Positions 32,666-41,963 are shown, counted from the stretch's first letter. The stretch: 64,000 nt of DNA from Falsiroseomonas tokyonensis (GCF_019024325.1 NZ_JAFNJS010000005.1:124001-188000), one strand, 5' to 3'. Made by a program: numbers and translations. Notes: generated by a model not told the origin, from the letters alone.

Positions 32666-33601
32666 ATGCAGGAGAAGAGCCTTCCCCGCGCCGCGGCTCT
32701 CGCGCCGTCACCCATCTGGTGGCGGCGATGGGAGCTGCCGACCTGGGGCGTGATGCTGGCGATCTATGCCTGCTGGTTCGCGCTGGTCTGGTTCCATGCC
32801 AGCATCCCCTGGCCGCTGCTGATGCTGGGCGGGGCCTATGTGCTGGCCTGGCATTTCTCGCTGCAGCATGAGGCGATCCATGGCTGGCGCAGCATTCCGC
32901 GCTGGCTGCGCACGGCCTTGGTCTGGCCGCCGATCGGCGGTTGGCTGCCCTTCGAGCTCTACAAGCGCAGCCACACGGCGCATCACCGCAACACGGTGCT
33001 GACCTATCCGGGCGAGGATACCGAAAGCGTCTATCACCGGCAGGCGGACTGGTCCGGCTATTCGCGGCCCTGGCGCGCCGTGCTCCTGTTCAACCAGACC
33101 CTGCTCGGGCGGCTTACCGTCGGGCCCATCCTGCGGCTGCGCAAGCTGGTGCTCATCGAGTTCGGCAAGCTGCGCGCCGGCGATTTCCGCGATGTGCCAA
33201 TCTGGCTCGGCTTCTTCGCGGGGCTCGCCGTGGTGCTGGGCGTCGTCTCCGGCATCGCGGGCATGCCGGTCTGGCAGTACTACCTGATCTTCGTGCTGCC
33301 CGGCCTCAGCCTCGGCCTGCTGCGCGCCTTTATCGAGCATCGCTGGGGACCCACGCCGGGGGAGCGTACGGCGAGCGTCGAATCGAACTGGGTCTTCGGC
33401 CTGCTGTTCCTCTGGAACAACCTGCACATCGTGCATCACCTCTATCCGCAGATGGCTTGGTTCGAGATCCCGGGCTTCTGGCGCCGGCATCGCGAACGTC
33501 TGCTGGCCCATAACGGCCATTACGTCTTTCCCGGCTATTTCGACATCGCACGCCGCTGGCTGCTGAAGCCGGTCTTCGTGCCGGCGCATCCGGCACGCTG
33601 A
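32666..33601 (+). CDS. Fatty acid desaturase family membrane protein
   Basis: Integral-membrane di-iron desaturase/hydroxylase (311 aa). The three histidine clusters are present: HEAIH, HTAHH and HIVHH, and membrane pairs are visible around residues 25-70 and 185-225. It resembles the bacterial desaturases and carotenoid/alkane hydroxylase-like proteins of this superfamily; the exact lipid substrate cannot be read. ATG 32666 begins MQEKSLPRAAALAPSP before the first membrane segment. It is divergent from the FAD oxidoreductase across 215 bases in which I see no clear operator. Confidence 0.85.
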   Translation: MQEKSLPRAAALAPSPIWWRRWELPTWGVMLAIYACWFALVWFHASIPWPLLMLGGAYVLAWHFSLQHEAIHGWRSIPRWLRTALVWPPIGGWLPFELYKRSHTAHHRNTVLTYPGEDTESVYHRQADWSGYSRPWRAVLLFNQTLLGRLTVGPILRLRKLVLIEFGKLRAGDFRDVPIWLGFFAGLAVVLGVVSGIAGMPVWQYYLIFVLPGLSLGLLRAFIEHRWGPTPGERTASVESNWVFGLLFLWNNLHIVHHLYPQMAWFEIPGFWRRHRERLLAHNGHYVFPGYFDIARRWLLKPVFVPAHPAR

Positions 33602-33632
33602 GCCTCGGCGCGCGCAACCAAGGACAGGGACC

Positions 33633-34676
33633 ATGATGATGAAGCGACGTCACCTGCTCGGGGCGGGCCTGACCCTCGCCGCACCCGCCACGCTCCGCGC
33701 CCAGGGCGCGCCGCAATTCACCTTCCGGCTGCACAGCTTCTCCTCCCCCACCGCGCTGGACCACACGCTGCACCTGGACCCCTGGGCGGCGAAGGTGGCG
33801 CAGGAATCGGGCGGGCGCATCAAGATCGAGGTCTTCCCGGCCATGCAGCTCGGCGGCCAGCCGCGCGACCTGGTGCAGCAGCTGGAAGACGGCGTCGTCG
33901 ATATCATCTGGACCGTGCCCGGCTTCACCCCGGGCCGCTTCATGGGGACGGAGGGGCTGGAACTGCCCTTCATGAATACCGGCCTCTCCGCCACCGAAAG
34001 CCCGGCGGCCATGGAGTTCATCGGCAAGCACCTGGCCGATACCGAGTACCGCGGAATCAAGATCATCGCCGTGCATGCGACGGACCGCGCGCTGGTGCAT
34101 ACCTCGCGCAAGCCGATCCGCACCATGGAGGATTTCCGCGGCCTGAAGCTGCGCGTCGCCGGCCGCTTCATCGGCGAGGCGGTGACCGCGCTGGGCGGCA
34201 CACCCGTCGGCATCCCGCTGGGCGGCGTCTATGAGGCGACGGCGCGCAACCAGGTGGATGGTTTCCTGATCAATTGGGCGATCACGCAGCCCTTCCGCCT
34301 GTATGAAGTGGCAAAATTCCACAGCGAGCCGCCGGGCGTCGGCCTGTTCCAGGGCATGATCCTGACGCTGATGAACGGCCGCAGCTACAACCGCCTGCCG
34401 CCCGACCTGAAGGCGGTGATCGACGCGAATTCCGGCCCCGCCCTCGCCGCCGATCGTGGCCGGATCTGGGATACGCAGACCAAGCCCGCCGTGGATGCGA
34501 CCATCGCCGCGGGCAACGAGATCATCTCGATCGGGCCGGAGGAAAAGGCGCGCTGGCGCACCGCCGTGCAGCCGGCCTACGACGCCTGGATCGCCGAGAT
34601 GACGCGCCGCGGCCGCAATGGGCGCGCGATGTTCGAGGATCTGCAGGCCATCACGGCCAAGCACGGCCGCGCGTGA
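33633..34676 (+). CDS. TRAP transporter substrate-binding protein, DctP type
   Basis: Periplasmic receptor (347 aa) of a tripartite secondary importer. It has a Tat-like or Sec signal (MKRRHLLGAGLTLAAPATLR) and the DctP pattern: FPAMQLGGQPRDLVQQLEDG, then DFRGLKLRVAGRFIGEAVTA, whose arginine normally binds a substrate carboxylate. Three consecutive ATGs lie at 33633-33641, with AGGACAGGG upstream. It is followed by DctQ and DctM genes with stop-start overlaps. The substrate is probably an organic acid. Confidence 0.9.
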   Translation: MMMKRRHLLGAGLTLAAPATLRAQGAPQFTFRLHSFSSPTALDHTLHLDPWAAKVAQESGGRIKIEVFPAMQLGGQPRDLVQQLEDGVVDIIWTVPGFTPGRFMGTEGLELPFMNTGLSATESPAAMEFIGKHLADTEYRGIKIIAVHATDRALVHTSRKPIRTMEDFRGLKLRVAGRFIGEAVTALGGTPVGIPLGGVYEATARNQVDGFLINWAITQPFRLYEVAKFHSEPPGVGLFQGMILTLMNGRSYNRLPPDLKAVIDANSGPALAADRGRIWDTQTKPAVDATIAAGNEIISIGPEEKARWRTAVQPAYDAWIAEMTRRGRNGRAMFEDLQAITAKHGRA

Positions 34677-35167
34677 GCCTTGCCGCCCTGCGCGGGGCGC
34701 TGACGCGCCTCGCCGTGATCTGCGCGCTGCTGGGTGGGGCGCTGCTGTTGTTGGCGGTGGGGGTCACCACCGCCTCCGTCCTGCGTGGCGCCTTCGGCAC
34801 GCCGATCCTGGGCGATAGCGAAATCGTCGAACTTGCGCTTGGCGTGGCCGTGGTGCTGTGCATGCCGCTCTGTGAGATGAAGGGCGCGCATGTGCTGGTG
34901 GACTTCTTCACCCAGGCGCTGCCAGCACGTGGCGCCGCCGGGCTGGATGCCGTGATGCGGGCCGTGGCGGCGCTGGTGGTTGCCATCCTCGCCTGGCGGC
35001 TGGCCATCGGCGGCTACAATATGTGGGACCGGGAACGGGATTCGATGTTTCTGCAGCTGCCCTTCTGGTGGGGCTATGCGGCAGCGGCGGTGGGCATGGC
35101 AGCCTGGAGCCTCTGCGCCGCCTTCGTCGCGGTGGAGAGCTTCGTCCGTCTGCGTCGGCCGGCATGA
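34673..35167 (+). CDS. TRAP transporter small permease, DctQ type
   Basis: Small four-helix membrane subunit (164 aa) linking the SBP and the large permease. It shows the DctQ pattern LGDSEIVELALGVAVVLCMP, followed by CEMKGAHVLVDFFTQ. It starts with GTG overlapping the receptor stop by four bases (GTGA), and its stop overlaps the next ATG (ATGA). Length is typical. Confidence 0.88.
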   Translation: MSLAALRGALTRLAVICALLGGALLLLAVGVTTASVLRGAFGTPILGDSEIVELALGVAVVLCMPLCEMKGAHVLVDFFTQALPARGAAGLDAVMRAVAALVVAILAWRLAIGGYNMWDRERDSMFLQLPFWWGYAAAAVGMAAWSLCAAFVAVESFVRLRRPA

Positions 35168-36480
35168 GCAACTTCGCCATCGGCCTCACCATGTTCGGCG
35201 GCGCGCTGGCGCTGATCGCGCTGCGCATGCCGGTCGGCATCGCCATGCTGCTGGTGGGCGGGCTGGGCTATGCCGAGATTTCGGGCTGGGACCGGCTATT
35301 CGCCACGCTGAACACGCTGACCTTCAGCCGCTTCTCCTCCTACACGCTCTCCGTCATTCCGCTGTTCCTGCTGATGGGCGACTTTGCCACCAAGGGCGGC
35401 ATGAACCGCGCGCTGTTCCGCTGCGCGCGCGCCTGGATGGGGCATTGGCGAGGCGGCCTGGCGGTGGCCAGTATCGGCGGCTGCGCGGCCTTCGGCGCCA
35501 TCTGCGGCTCCTCGCTCGCCACCGCCGCCACCATGTCGCAGGTCGCGCTGCCGGAGATGCGGCGGCACGGCTATTCCCCCGCTCTGTCCACCGGCACGCT
35601 GGCCGCCGGCGGCACGCTGGGCATCCTCATCCCGCCCAGCGTCATCCTGGTGATCTATGCGATTTATACGGAGATGAGCATCGGCGCGCTTTTCGTCGCC
35701 GCCGTCATCCCGGGGCTGATCGCGACCGCTGGCTATATGCTGGTGGTGAACATCTATACGCGCCTGTCCCCCGGCGCCGCACCGCCCGCCGAGCGCGTGC
35801 CCTACCGCGAACGCCTGCGCGCGACGGCGGAGGTCTGGCCGGTGATGATGGTCTTCGTCATCGTCGTCACCGGCATCTATGGCGGCTGGTTCAGCGCGAC
35901 CGAGGGCGCGGCCATCGGGGCCGCCGCCACAGGCATCCTCGCCGTCGTGCTGGGCGGCATGCGCTGGCAGGGGCTGAAGGAGAGCCTGCTCTCCACCGCG
36001 GAGACCACGGGCCTGATCTTCCTGGTGCTGCTGGGGGCGGAACTGTTCAGCGCGGCGCTGGCGCTGTCGCACCTGCCGTCCGAGCTCTCCGCCATGGTCG
36101 CGGCGCTGCCGATTCCGCCGCTGGCGATCCTGGCGGCGATCATCTTGGTCTACCTTATCCTCGGTTGCTTCATGGAAAGCATGGCGATGGTGCTGCTGAC
36201 GCTGCCCATCTTCGTGCCGCTGATGCTCGGCCTGGATTTCGGCCTGGACCGCACGCAGGTGCTGGTGTGGTTCGGCATCCTGGTACTGATGAGCGTGGAG
36301 GTGGGCATGATCTCGCCGCCCTTCGGCCTGAACCTCTTCGTCATCAACGCCATGGCGAAGGACATCCCGATGGGCGAGACCTATCGCGGCGTGCTGCCCT
36401 TTTGCCTCGCGGATATCCTGCGCATCGTCATCCTGCTGCTGTTTCCGGCGCTGTCGCTCTGGCTGCCGGGTCTTTGGTAG
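35164..36480 (+). CDS. TRAP transporter large permease, DctM type
   Basis: Twelve-helix permease (438 aa). Recognisable DctM segments: IPLFLLMGDFATKGGMNRAL, AAFGAICGSSLATAATMSQV, GTLGILIPPSVILVIYAIYT and, near the end, GMISPPFGLNLFVINAMAKD. ATG 35164 is set by the ATGA overlap with DctQ and the correct N-terminal helix. Its stop codon abuts the stop of the convergent urtE gene with no base between, so the two transcripts must overlap. Confidence 0.92.
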   Translation: MSNFAIGLTMFGGALALIALRMPVGIAMLLVGGLGYAEISGWDRLFATLNTLTFSRFSSYTLSVIPLFLLMGDFATKGGMNRALFRCARAWMGHWRGGLAVASIGGCAAFGAICGSSLATAATMSQVALPEMRRHGYSPALSTGTLAAGGTLGILIPPSVILVIYAIYTEMSIGALFVAAVIPGLIATAGYMLVVNIYTRLSPGAAPPAERVPYRERLRATAEVWPVMMVFVIVVTGIYGGWFSATEGAAIGAAATGILAVVLGGMRWQGLKESLLSTAETTGLIFLVLLGAELFSAALALSHLPSELSAMVAALPIPPLAILAAIILVYLILGCFMESMAMVLLTLPIFVPLMLGLDFGLDRTQVLVWFGILVLMSVEVGMISPPFGLNLFVINAMAKDIPMGETYRGVLPFCLADILRIVILLLFPALSLWLPGLW

Positions 36481-37173
36481 TCAGACGGTCAGCAGCTTGC
36501 GCACCGCCGTCTCGTCCAGCGTGCCGGCGGGGCCGCCGAGCGCCACCTCGCCGCGCACCATGACGGCGATGGAATCGGCCAGCTCCCGGGCAAAATCGTA
36601 GTACTGCTCCACCAGGATCACGGCCATGCCGCGGTCCTTCGCCAGGTGGCGGATGACGCGAGCGATGTCCTTGATGACGGAGGGCTGGATGCCCTCCGTC
36701 GGCTCATCCAGGATCAGCAGCCGCGGCCGGGCGCAGAGCGCGCGGCCGATGGCAAGCTGCTGCTGCTGGCCGCCGGAAAGATCGCCGCCGCGCCGCCGCA
36801 GGAATTGCCGCAGGATCGGGAAGAGGTCGAAGATTTCCGAATCCACGCCGGACCCCCGCGGCGCCGCGGCCAGCGCCGTCTCCAGGTTCTCCCGCACCGT
36901 GAGGAAGGGAAAAATCTCGCGCCCCTGCGGCACATAGCCGATGCCGGCCCGCGCGCGTTCCGCCGGGCCCAGCCGCGTCACGTCGCGGCCTTCCCAGGTG
37001 ATGCTGCCGGCACGCACCTTCTCCAGCCCCATGATGGCGCGCAACAGGGAGGATTTGCCGACACCATTGCGGCCGAGCACGGCGGTCACCTTGCCGGGCT
37101 CGGCCTGCAGTGAGACGCCGCGCAGGCACAGGCTGGCGCCGTAGGAGAGGTCGATCGCGGAGACCGTCAGCAT
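36481..37173 (-). CDS. urtE: Urea ABC transporter ATP-binding protein UrtE
   Basis: LivF-like ATPase (230 aa), last gene of the urea importer operon. Motifs: Walker A LGRNGVGKSSLLRAIMG, the UrtE-type GIGYVPQGREIFPFLTV, signature LSGGQQQQLAIGRAL and Walker B LLILDEPTEGIQPSVI. The GIQPSVI stretch is typical for UrtE rather than LivF. One base separates it from urtD. Confidence 0.93.
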   Translation of the reverse strand: MLTVSAIDLSYGASLCLRGVSLQAEPGKVTAVLGRNGVGKSSLLRAIMGLEKVRAGSITWEGRDVTRLGPAERARAGIGYVPQGREIFPFLTVRENLETALAAAPRGSGVDSEIFDLFPILRQFLRRRGGDLSGGQQQQLAIGRALCARPRLLILDEPTEGIQPSVIKDIARVIRHLAKDRGMAVILVEQYYDFARELADSIAVMVRGEVALGGPAGTLDETAVRKLLTV

Positions 37174-37174
37174 C

Positions 37175-37915
37175 TCATCGCCCCAGATAGACTTCGATCA
37201 CGCGCTGGTCGTTCTGAACATGATCGATCGATCCCTCCGACAGCACGCTGCCGTCACACAGCACCGTCACGCGGCGGCCGAGGGCGCGGACGAATTCCAG
37301 GTCGTGCTCCACCACCACCACGCTGCGGCGGCCGGCGATGCGGACCAGAAGGGCGGCGGTGTGCTCGGTCTCGGAATCCGTCATGCCGGCGACGGGCTCG
37401 TCCACCAGCAGCAGCTCCGGGTCCTGCATCAGCAGCATGCCGATCTCCAGCCACTGCCTTTGGCCGTGGCTGAGGATACCGGCCAGGTCCTGGGCACGTT
37501 CGGTCAGGCCGATCTCGGCCATGGTCTGCTCGATGCGGGTGCGGGCCTCGCCGTTCAGCTTCCAGCGCAGGCATGCAATGGGGCCGCGCGGGGCCTTCAG
37601 CGCAAGCTCCAGGTTCTCGAAGACGGTCAGCGCGTCGAACATGGTGGGCTTCTGGAACTTGCGGCCGATGCCGAGATTGGCGATGCCGGCCTCGTCCATC
37701 CGCGTCAGGTCGGTCTCGCCGAACAGCACCTTGCCGGCGGTGGGGCGGGTCTTGCCGGTGATGACATCCATCATCGTCGTCTTGCCGGCGCCATTCGGCC
37801 CGATGACGGAGCGCAGCTCCCCCGGCTCCACGATCAGCGAGAGGTTGTTCAGCGCGCGGAAGCCGTCGAAGACGACGGAGACGCCATCCAGATACAGGCG
37901 ACGGCCCTCGCTCAT
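37175..37915 (-). CDS. urtD: Urea ABC transporter ATP-binding protein UrtD
   Basis: LivG-like ATPase (246 aa). It has LYLDGVSVVFDGFRALNNLS at the N-terminus, Walker A IGPNGAGKTTMMDVITGK, the UrtD-typical LSHGQRQWLEIGMLLMQDP in place of LSGG, and LLLVDEPVAGMTDSETEHTA. It overlaps urtC by four bases (ATGA) and is followed by urtE after one base. Confidence 0.94.
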   Translation of the reverse strand: MSEGRRLYLDGVSVVFDGFRALNNLSLIVEPGELRSVIGPNGAGKTTMMDVITGKTRPTAGKVLFGETDLTRMDEAGIANLGIGRKFQKPTMFDALTVFENLELALKAPRGPIACLRWKLNGEARTRIEQTMAEIGLTERAQDLAGILSHGQRQWLEIGMLLMQDPELLLVDEPVAGMTDSETEHTAALLVRIAGRRSVVVVEHDLEFVRALGRRVTVLCDGSVLSEGSIDHVQNDQRVIEVYLGR

Positions 37916-39006
37916 TGGACGCGCCCCTTGATCAGTCCGATCAGCCCCTTCGGCAGGAACAGCGTCACCGCCACGAACAATGCGCCGAGGACGAACAGCC
38001 AGAGGTCCGGCGCCGCGCTGGTCAGCCAGGTCTTCAGCCCGTTCACGGTGAAGGCGCCGAGCACCGCGCCCACCAGCGTGCCGCGCCCGCCGACCGCCAC
38101 CCAGATCACCGCCTCGATGGAATTGGCGGGGCTGAACTCGCCGGGATTGATGATGCCGACCTGCGGCACGTAGAGGGCGCCGGCCAGGCCCGCCAGCATC
38201 GCCGAAAGCACGAAGGCAAACAGCTTGTGGCTGGTCGTGTTGTAGCCGAGGAAGCGCACGCGGCTCTCGGCATCGCGGATCGCCGTCAGTACGCGGCCAT
38301 ACTTGCTGCGCGTCAGCCGCAGGCAGATCAGGAAGGACAGCACCAGCGCCACCAGCGAGGCATAGAACAGCCCCGCCCGCGCGGCGGAAGTATTGAGGGC
38401 AAAACCCAGCAGCTCCTTGAAATCCGTGAAGCCGTTATTGCCGCCAAAGCCCATGTCGTTGCGGAAGAAGGCGAGCATCAGCGCGAAGGTCATGGCCTGC
38501 GTCAGGATGGAGAGATAGACGCCAGTGATGCGGCTGCGGAAGGACAGGAAGCCGACGATCAGCGCCAACATGCCCGGCACCAGCAGCACCATCAGCATGG
38601 CGAAGGGAAAGCTGTCGAAGCCGAGCCAGTACCAGGGCAGTTCCTGATAACCGAGGAAGACCATGAAGTCCGGCAGCACCGGGTGGCCATAGACGCCACG
38701 CGGCCCGATCAACCGCATCAGATGCATGCCCATGGCATAGCCGCCCAGCGCGAAGAAGGCGCCATGGCCCAGCGAGAGTATGCCCGCATAGCCCCAGGCC
38801 AGGTCCAGCGACAGCGCCAGAATGGCGTAGCAGATCCATTTGCCGGTGACGGAGACGAGGAAGTCCGAGACATGCAGCGGATGCGTGACGGGCAGCAGGT
38901 TCAGCAGCGGCATGATGCCGAGCAGCAGCACAAAGATGCCGAGACCCGCGCGCAGGCCGAGCCGGAGCCGCGCATCGGCGACGGGGGGTGCGACAGCCAG
39001 GCTCAT
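37912..39006 (-). CDS. urtC: Urea ABC transporter permease UrtC
   Basis: LivM-like permease (364 aa) with about ten membrane helices. UrtC hallmarks: LAWGYAGILSLGHGAFFALG, the long periplasmic loop with YQELPWYWLGFDSFPFAM, and FFRNDMGFGGNNGFTDFKE. ATG 39006 overlaps the urtB stop (ATGA); the open frame continuing to 39456 is shadow. Part of the urtABCDE operon. Confidence 0.94.
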   Translation of the reverse strand: MSLAVAPPVADARLRLGLRAGLGIFVLLLGIMPLLNLLPVTHPLHVSDFLVSVTGKWICYAILALSLDLAWGYAGILSLGHGAFFALGGYAMGMHLMRLIGPRGVYGHPVLPDFMVFLGYQELPWYWLGFDSFPFAMLMVLLVPGMLALIVGFLSFRSRITGVYLSILTQAMTFALMLAFFRNDMGFGGNNGFTDFKELLGFALNTSAARAGLFYASLVALVLSFLICLRLTRSKYGRVLTAIRDAESRVRFLGYNTTSHKLFAFVLSAMLAGLAGALYVPQVGIINPGEFSPANSIEAVIWVAVGGRGTLVGAVLGAFTVNGLKTWLTSAAPDLWLFVLGALFVAVTLFLPKGLIGLIKGRVQ

Positions 39007-40571
39007 GCCTCCGCCGCCCTCCCTTTCTGGGCGAACAGCCCGCGCGGCTTGCGCTGGATGAACAGCATCGCCGCAACCAGCACGAAGACTTTCGCCAATA
39101 CCGCGCCAGCCCAGGGCTCCAGGATCTTGTTGATGATGCCCAGCCCGAAGGCGCCCACCAGCGTCCCCGCCAGCGATCCCACGCCGCCGAAGACGACGAC
39201 CAGAAAGCTGTCGATGATGTAGCCGGTGCCAAGGTTGGGGGAGACATTGTCGATCTGGCTCAGCGCCACGCCGGCGATGCCGGCAATGCCGGATCCGAAG
39301 GCGAAGGTCAGCGCATCCATGTGCCCGGTGCGGATGCCCATGGAGGCGGCGATGGCCCGCTTCTGGGTCACCGCGCGCATCTCGAGCCCGAAGCGGGTGA
39401 AGCGGATGGCGGCGACCGTCAGCCCCAGGATCACCAGGGAGAAGACCAGGATCCACAGCCGGTTCTGCGTCACGGCGATCTCGCCCGGCAGCATCAGCGT
39501 GCCCTGCATCCAGGGCGGGCTGATGATCTCCCGGTTCTGTGCACCGAAGGCCAGGCGCACGGATTGCTGGATCATCATGCCGACGCCGAAGGTCATCAGC
39601 AGCGTCTCCAGCGGTCGGCCATAGAGATGCCGGATCAGCCCACGTTCCATCGCGGCACCACAGGCCGCCGTCACCAGGAAGGCGGCGGGCACGGCCAGGG
39701 GCAGCGACCAGGGGGCGAGCATGGGAATGCCGCGCAGCGCCTCCTGCACGATGAAGGTGGTATAGGCGCCGAGCATGACGAATTCGCCGTGCGCCATGTT
39801 GATCACGCCCATGACGCCAAAGGTGACCGCCAGGCCCAGCGCCGCCAGCAGCAGCACGGAGCCGAGCGACAGGCCCTGGAACAGCGTCTCGGCCGCGCGG
39901 CGCACGGCCAGGCGCTGGTCGATCGCGGCTACCGCTTCCTCGATCTGCGCCGCTATAGCGGGGTTCGTGGCGCGGGCTTCCAGCAGCACGGCGCGCGCCT
40001 CGGGCGAGGAGGTCGCGCCCAGCGCCGTCACCCCCAAAAGCTTGTTCTGTGGGTCATCCGCCATCAGCCGGGACGCCGCCAGCGCCAAGGCGAGGCGGGC
40101 GCGGATCGCGGGCACCGTCTCCCGCGCCAGGGCCGCGTCCAGCAGCGGCACATTCTCGGCGGAGCGGCTGCGGAACACCGCTTCCGCCGCGGCCTGGCGG
40201 TCGGCGGGATCGGGCGAGACCAGCTGCAGCCGGCCGAGCGCGCCGCGCAGCGCCACGCGCACGCGATTGTTCAGGCGCACGGGCTCCGCGCCCGCCGCTT
40301 CGGCGGCGGCATTGGTCAGCGCATCCTGCACGCCCGCATCGCCGCGGATCAGCAGCGTGCCATCCGCCTGGCGCAGCAGCCGGCCATCGGCCAGCGCGCG
40401 CAGCAGGGGCAGGGCGCGCGGATCGCCGCTGGCGCCGAGGCGGTCCACGGCTTCCGCCGTCTGGTTGAAGCCGGTGCCGAGCCCTGTAAGCCCCGCGGTG
40501 AAGGCATCCTGCGCACGCGCCGGCAGTGCCAGGGCGCAAAGCAGCAGGAGAATGAGGACGGGATGCTTCAT
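39003..40571 (-). CDS. urtB: Urea ABC transporter permease UrtB
   Basis: LivH-like permease (522 aa) with the long periplasmic N-terminal extension (about residues 20-230, rich in degenerate helical repeats) that distinguishes UrtB from LivH, behind a signal peptide (MKHPVLILLLLCALALPARA). The permease part shows GLAVTFGVMGVINMAHGEFV and GVGMMIQQSVRLAFG. ATG 40571 is chosen for the signal peptide; no good ribosome site precedes it, because the intergenic sequence is occupied by a stable hairpin. A TTG at 40610 is in frame directly after the urtA stop. Confidence 0.92.
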   Translation of the reverse strand: MKHPVLILLLLCALALPARAQDAFTAGLTGLGTGFNQTAEAVDRLGASGDPRALPLLRALADGRLLRQADGTLLIRGDAGVQDALTNAAAEAAGAEPVRLNNRVRVALRGALGRLQLVSPDPADRQAAAEAVFRSRSAENVPLLDAALARETVPAIRARLALALAASRLMADDPQNKLLGVTALGATSSPEARAVLLEARATNPAIAAQIEEAVAAIDQRLAVRRAAETLFQGLSLGSVLLLAALGLAVTFGVMGVINMAHGEFVMLGAYTTFIVQEALRGIPMLAPWSLPLAVPAAFLVTAACGAAMERGLIRHLYGRPLETLLMTFGVGMMIQQSVRLAFGAQNREIISPPWMQGTLMLPGEIAVTQNRLWILVFSLVILGLTVAAIRFTRFGLEMRAVTQKRAIAASMGIRTGHMDALTFAFGSGIAGIAGVALSQIDNVSPNLGTGYIIDSFLVVVFGGVGSLAGTLVGAFGLGIINKILEPWAGAVLAKVFVLVAAMLFIQRKPRGLFAQKGRAAEA

Positions 40572-40580
40572 GCGAAGATC

Positions 40581-40607
40581 GGGGAGGCGACGGACCACCG
40601 CCTCCCC
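40581..40607 (-). terminator. Strong intercistronic hairpin between urtA and urtB
   Basis: GGGGAGGCG and CGCCTCCCC form a perfect nine-base-pair GC stem with a nine-base loop, filling most of the 43-base gap between the urtA stop and the urtB ATG. No T-run follows. Hairpins here commonly stabilise the upstream binding-protein mRNA or partly terminate, giving more UrtA than permease. The stem also contains the only GGAGG near urtB. Confidence 0.6.
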
Positions 40608-40614
40608 CAATCCT

Positions 40615-41859
40615 TCAGCCGCGGCGCCGGTTCGCGTTCTCCGGGATGAAGGGCGACCAGTTCTCGGCCGGGATGGCGGTCGGCGTCTTCCAGACGATGT
40701 TGAACTGGCCGTCGGCCTGGACCTCGCCGATCATCACGGGCTTGGACAGGTGGTGGTTGCGGTGCATTTCCTCGGTATAGCCGGAGGGGGCTTCCACCTT
40801 CTGGCCGTACATCGCCGTGCGCACCGCATCGACGCTGGTCGTGCCGGCCTGCGCCACCGCCTGCGCCCACATCTTGAATCCGGTGAAGGTGGCTTCCATC
40901 GGGTCGTTGGTCACGCGGCGCGGGTTCTTGATATAGGCCTGCCACATCGCCTTAAACTGGGTATTGGCCGGCGACTGCACGGACATGAAGTAGTTCCAGG
41001 CGGCGAGGTGGCCGACCAGCGGCCGCGTATCGATGCCGGCCAGCTCCTCCTCGCCCACCGAGAAGGCGACGCAGGGAATGTCCTCCGCCTTGATGCCCTG
41101 GTTGCCCAGCTCGCGGTAGAAAGGAACGTTGGCGTCACCGTTGATCGTCGAAACGATCGCCGTCTTCTTGCCCTCGCCCGCGAAACGCTTCACGCGGCTG
41201 ACGATGCCCTGCCAGTCGCTGTGCCCGAAGGGGGTGTATTCCTCCATGATGTCGCTCTCGGGGATGCCCTTCGAGATCAGGAAGGCGCGCAGGATGCGGT
41301 TCGTGGTGCGCGGATAGACATAGTCCGTGCCTAGCAGGGCGATGCGCTTGGCCTCGCCGCCATCCGCGCCCATCAGGTATTCCACGGCCGGGATCGCCTG
41401 CTGGTTCGGCGCGGCGCCGGTGTAGAAGATGTTCTTGCTCTCCTCCTCGCCCTCATACTGGACCGGGTAGAAGAGCAGGCCGTTCAGCTCCTCGAAGACT
41501 GGCAGCACGGATTTGCGGGACACGCTGGTCCAGCAGCCGAAGGTGACATCCACCTTGGAGACGGCGAGCAGCTCGCGCGCCTTCTCGGCGAACAGCGGCC
41601 AGTTGGAGGCCGGGTCCACCACCACGGCTTCCAGGCGGCGGCCGAGGATGCCGCCGGCGGCGTTTTGCGCCTCGACCATCATCAGCACGGTATCGCGCAG
41701 CGCCGTCTCGCTGATCGCCATGGTGCCGGAGAGGGAGTGCAGCACGCCGACCTTGATCGGCGCAGCCTGGGCGAAGGAAGGGCGGATGGCGGGCGCGGCC
41801 AGGGCGGTGCCGAGGCCGGCCAGCGCGGCGCGTCGCGTGATGGGCATGCGATGGATCAT
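40615..41859 (-). CDS. urtA: Urea ABC transporter substrate-binding protein UrtA
   Basis: Periplasmic urea receptor (414 aa). After a twin-arginine-like leader (MPITRRAALAGLGTALAAPA) the mature protein begins IKVGVLHSLSGTMAISETAL, diagnostic for UrtA/AmiC-type receptors. Other typical stretches are FGCWTSVSRKSVLPVFEE and FYPVQYEGEEESKNIFYTGA. ATG 41859 follows GAGGAGTCTTCGGAAAG; an ATG at 41847 is also possible. A sigma-54 promoter about 80 bases upstream indicates nitrogen-limited expression. Confidence 0.94.
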   Translation of the reverse strand: MIHRMPITRRAALAGLGTALAAPAIRPSFAQAAPIKVGVLHSLSGTMAISETALRDTVLMMVEAQNAAGGILGRRLEAVVVDPASNWPLFAEKARELLAVSKVDVTFGCWTSVSRKSVLPVFEELNGLLFYPVQYEGEEESKNIFYTGAAPNQQAIPAVEYLMGADGGEAKRIALLGTDYVYPRTTNRILRAFLISKGIPESDIMEEYTPFGHSDWQGIVSRVKRFAGEGKKTAIVSTINGDANVPFYRELGNQGIKAEDIPCVAFSVGEEELAGIDTRPLVGHLAAWNYFMSVQSPANTQFKAMWQAYIKNPRRVTNDPMEATFTGFKMWAQAVAQAGTTSVDAVRTAMYGQKVEAPSGYTEEMHRNHHLSKPVMIGEVQADGQFNIVWKTPTAIPAENWSPFIPENANRRRG

Positions 41860-41939
41860 CTTTCCGAAGACTCCTCGGGAATGCACGAAGCGGTGGCGCG
41901 AGGCCGCCTGCCGGCCAGGTCCCCCTCCGCCTGCTGCAT

Positions 41940-41955
41940 TGCGAGATGCGTGCCA
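41940..41955 (-). promoter_or_regulatory. Sigma-54 (-24/-12) promoter of the urt operon
   Basis: Read leftward, the site is TGGCACGCATCTCGCA. It matches the RpoN consensus TGGCACG-N4-TTGCA at every position except one, with exactly ten bases between the invariant GG and GC. Transcription would start near 41929, leaving a leader of about 70 bases before urtA. Sigma-54 promoters need an activator such as NtrC, so urea uptake is probably induced under nitrogen limitation. I did not find a clear NtrC box further upstream. Confidence 0.75.
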
Positions 41956-41963
41956 AAGCTATG

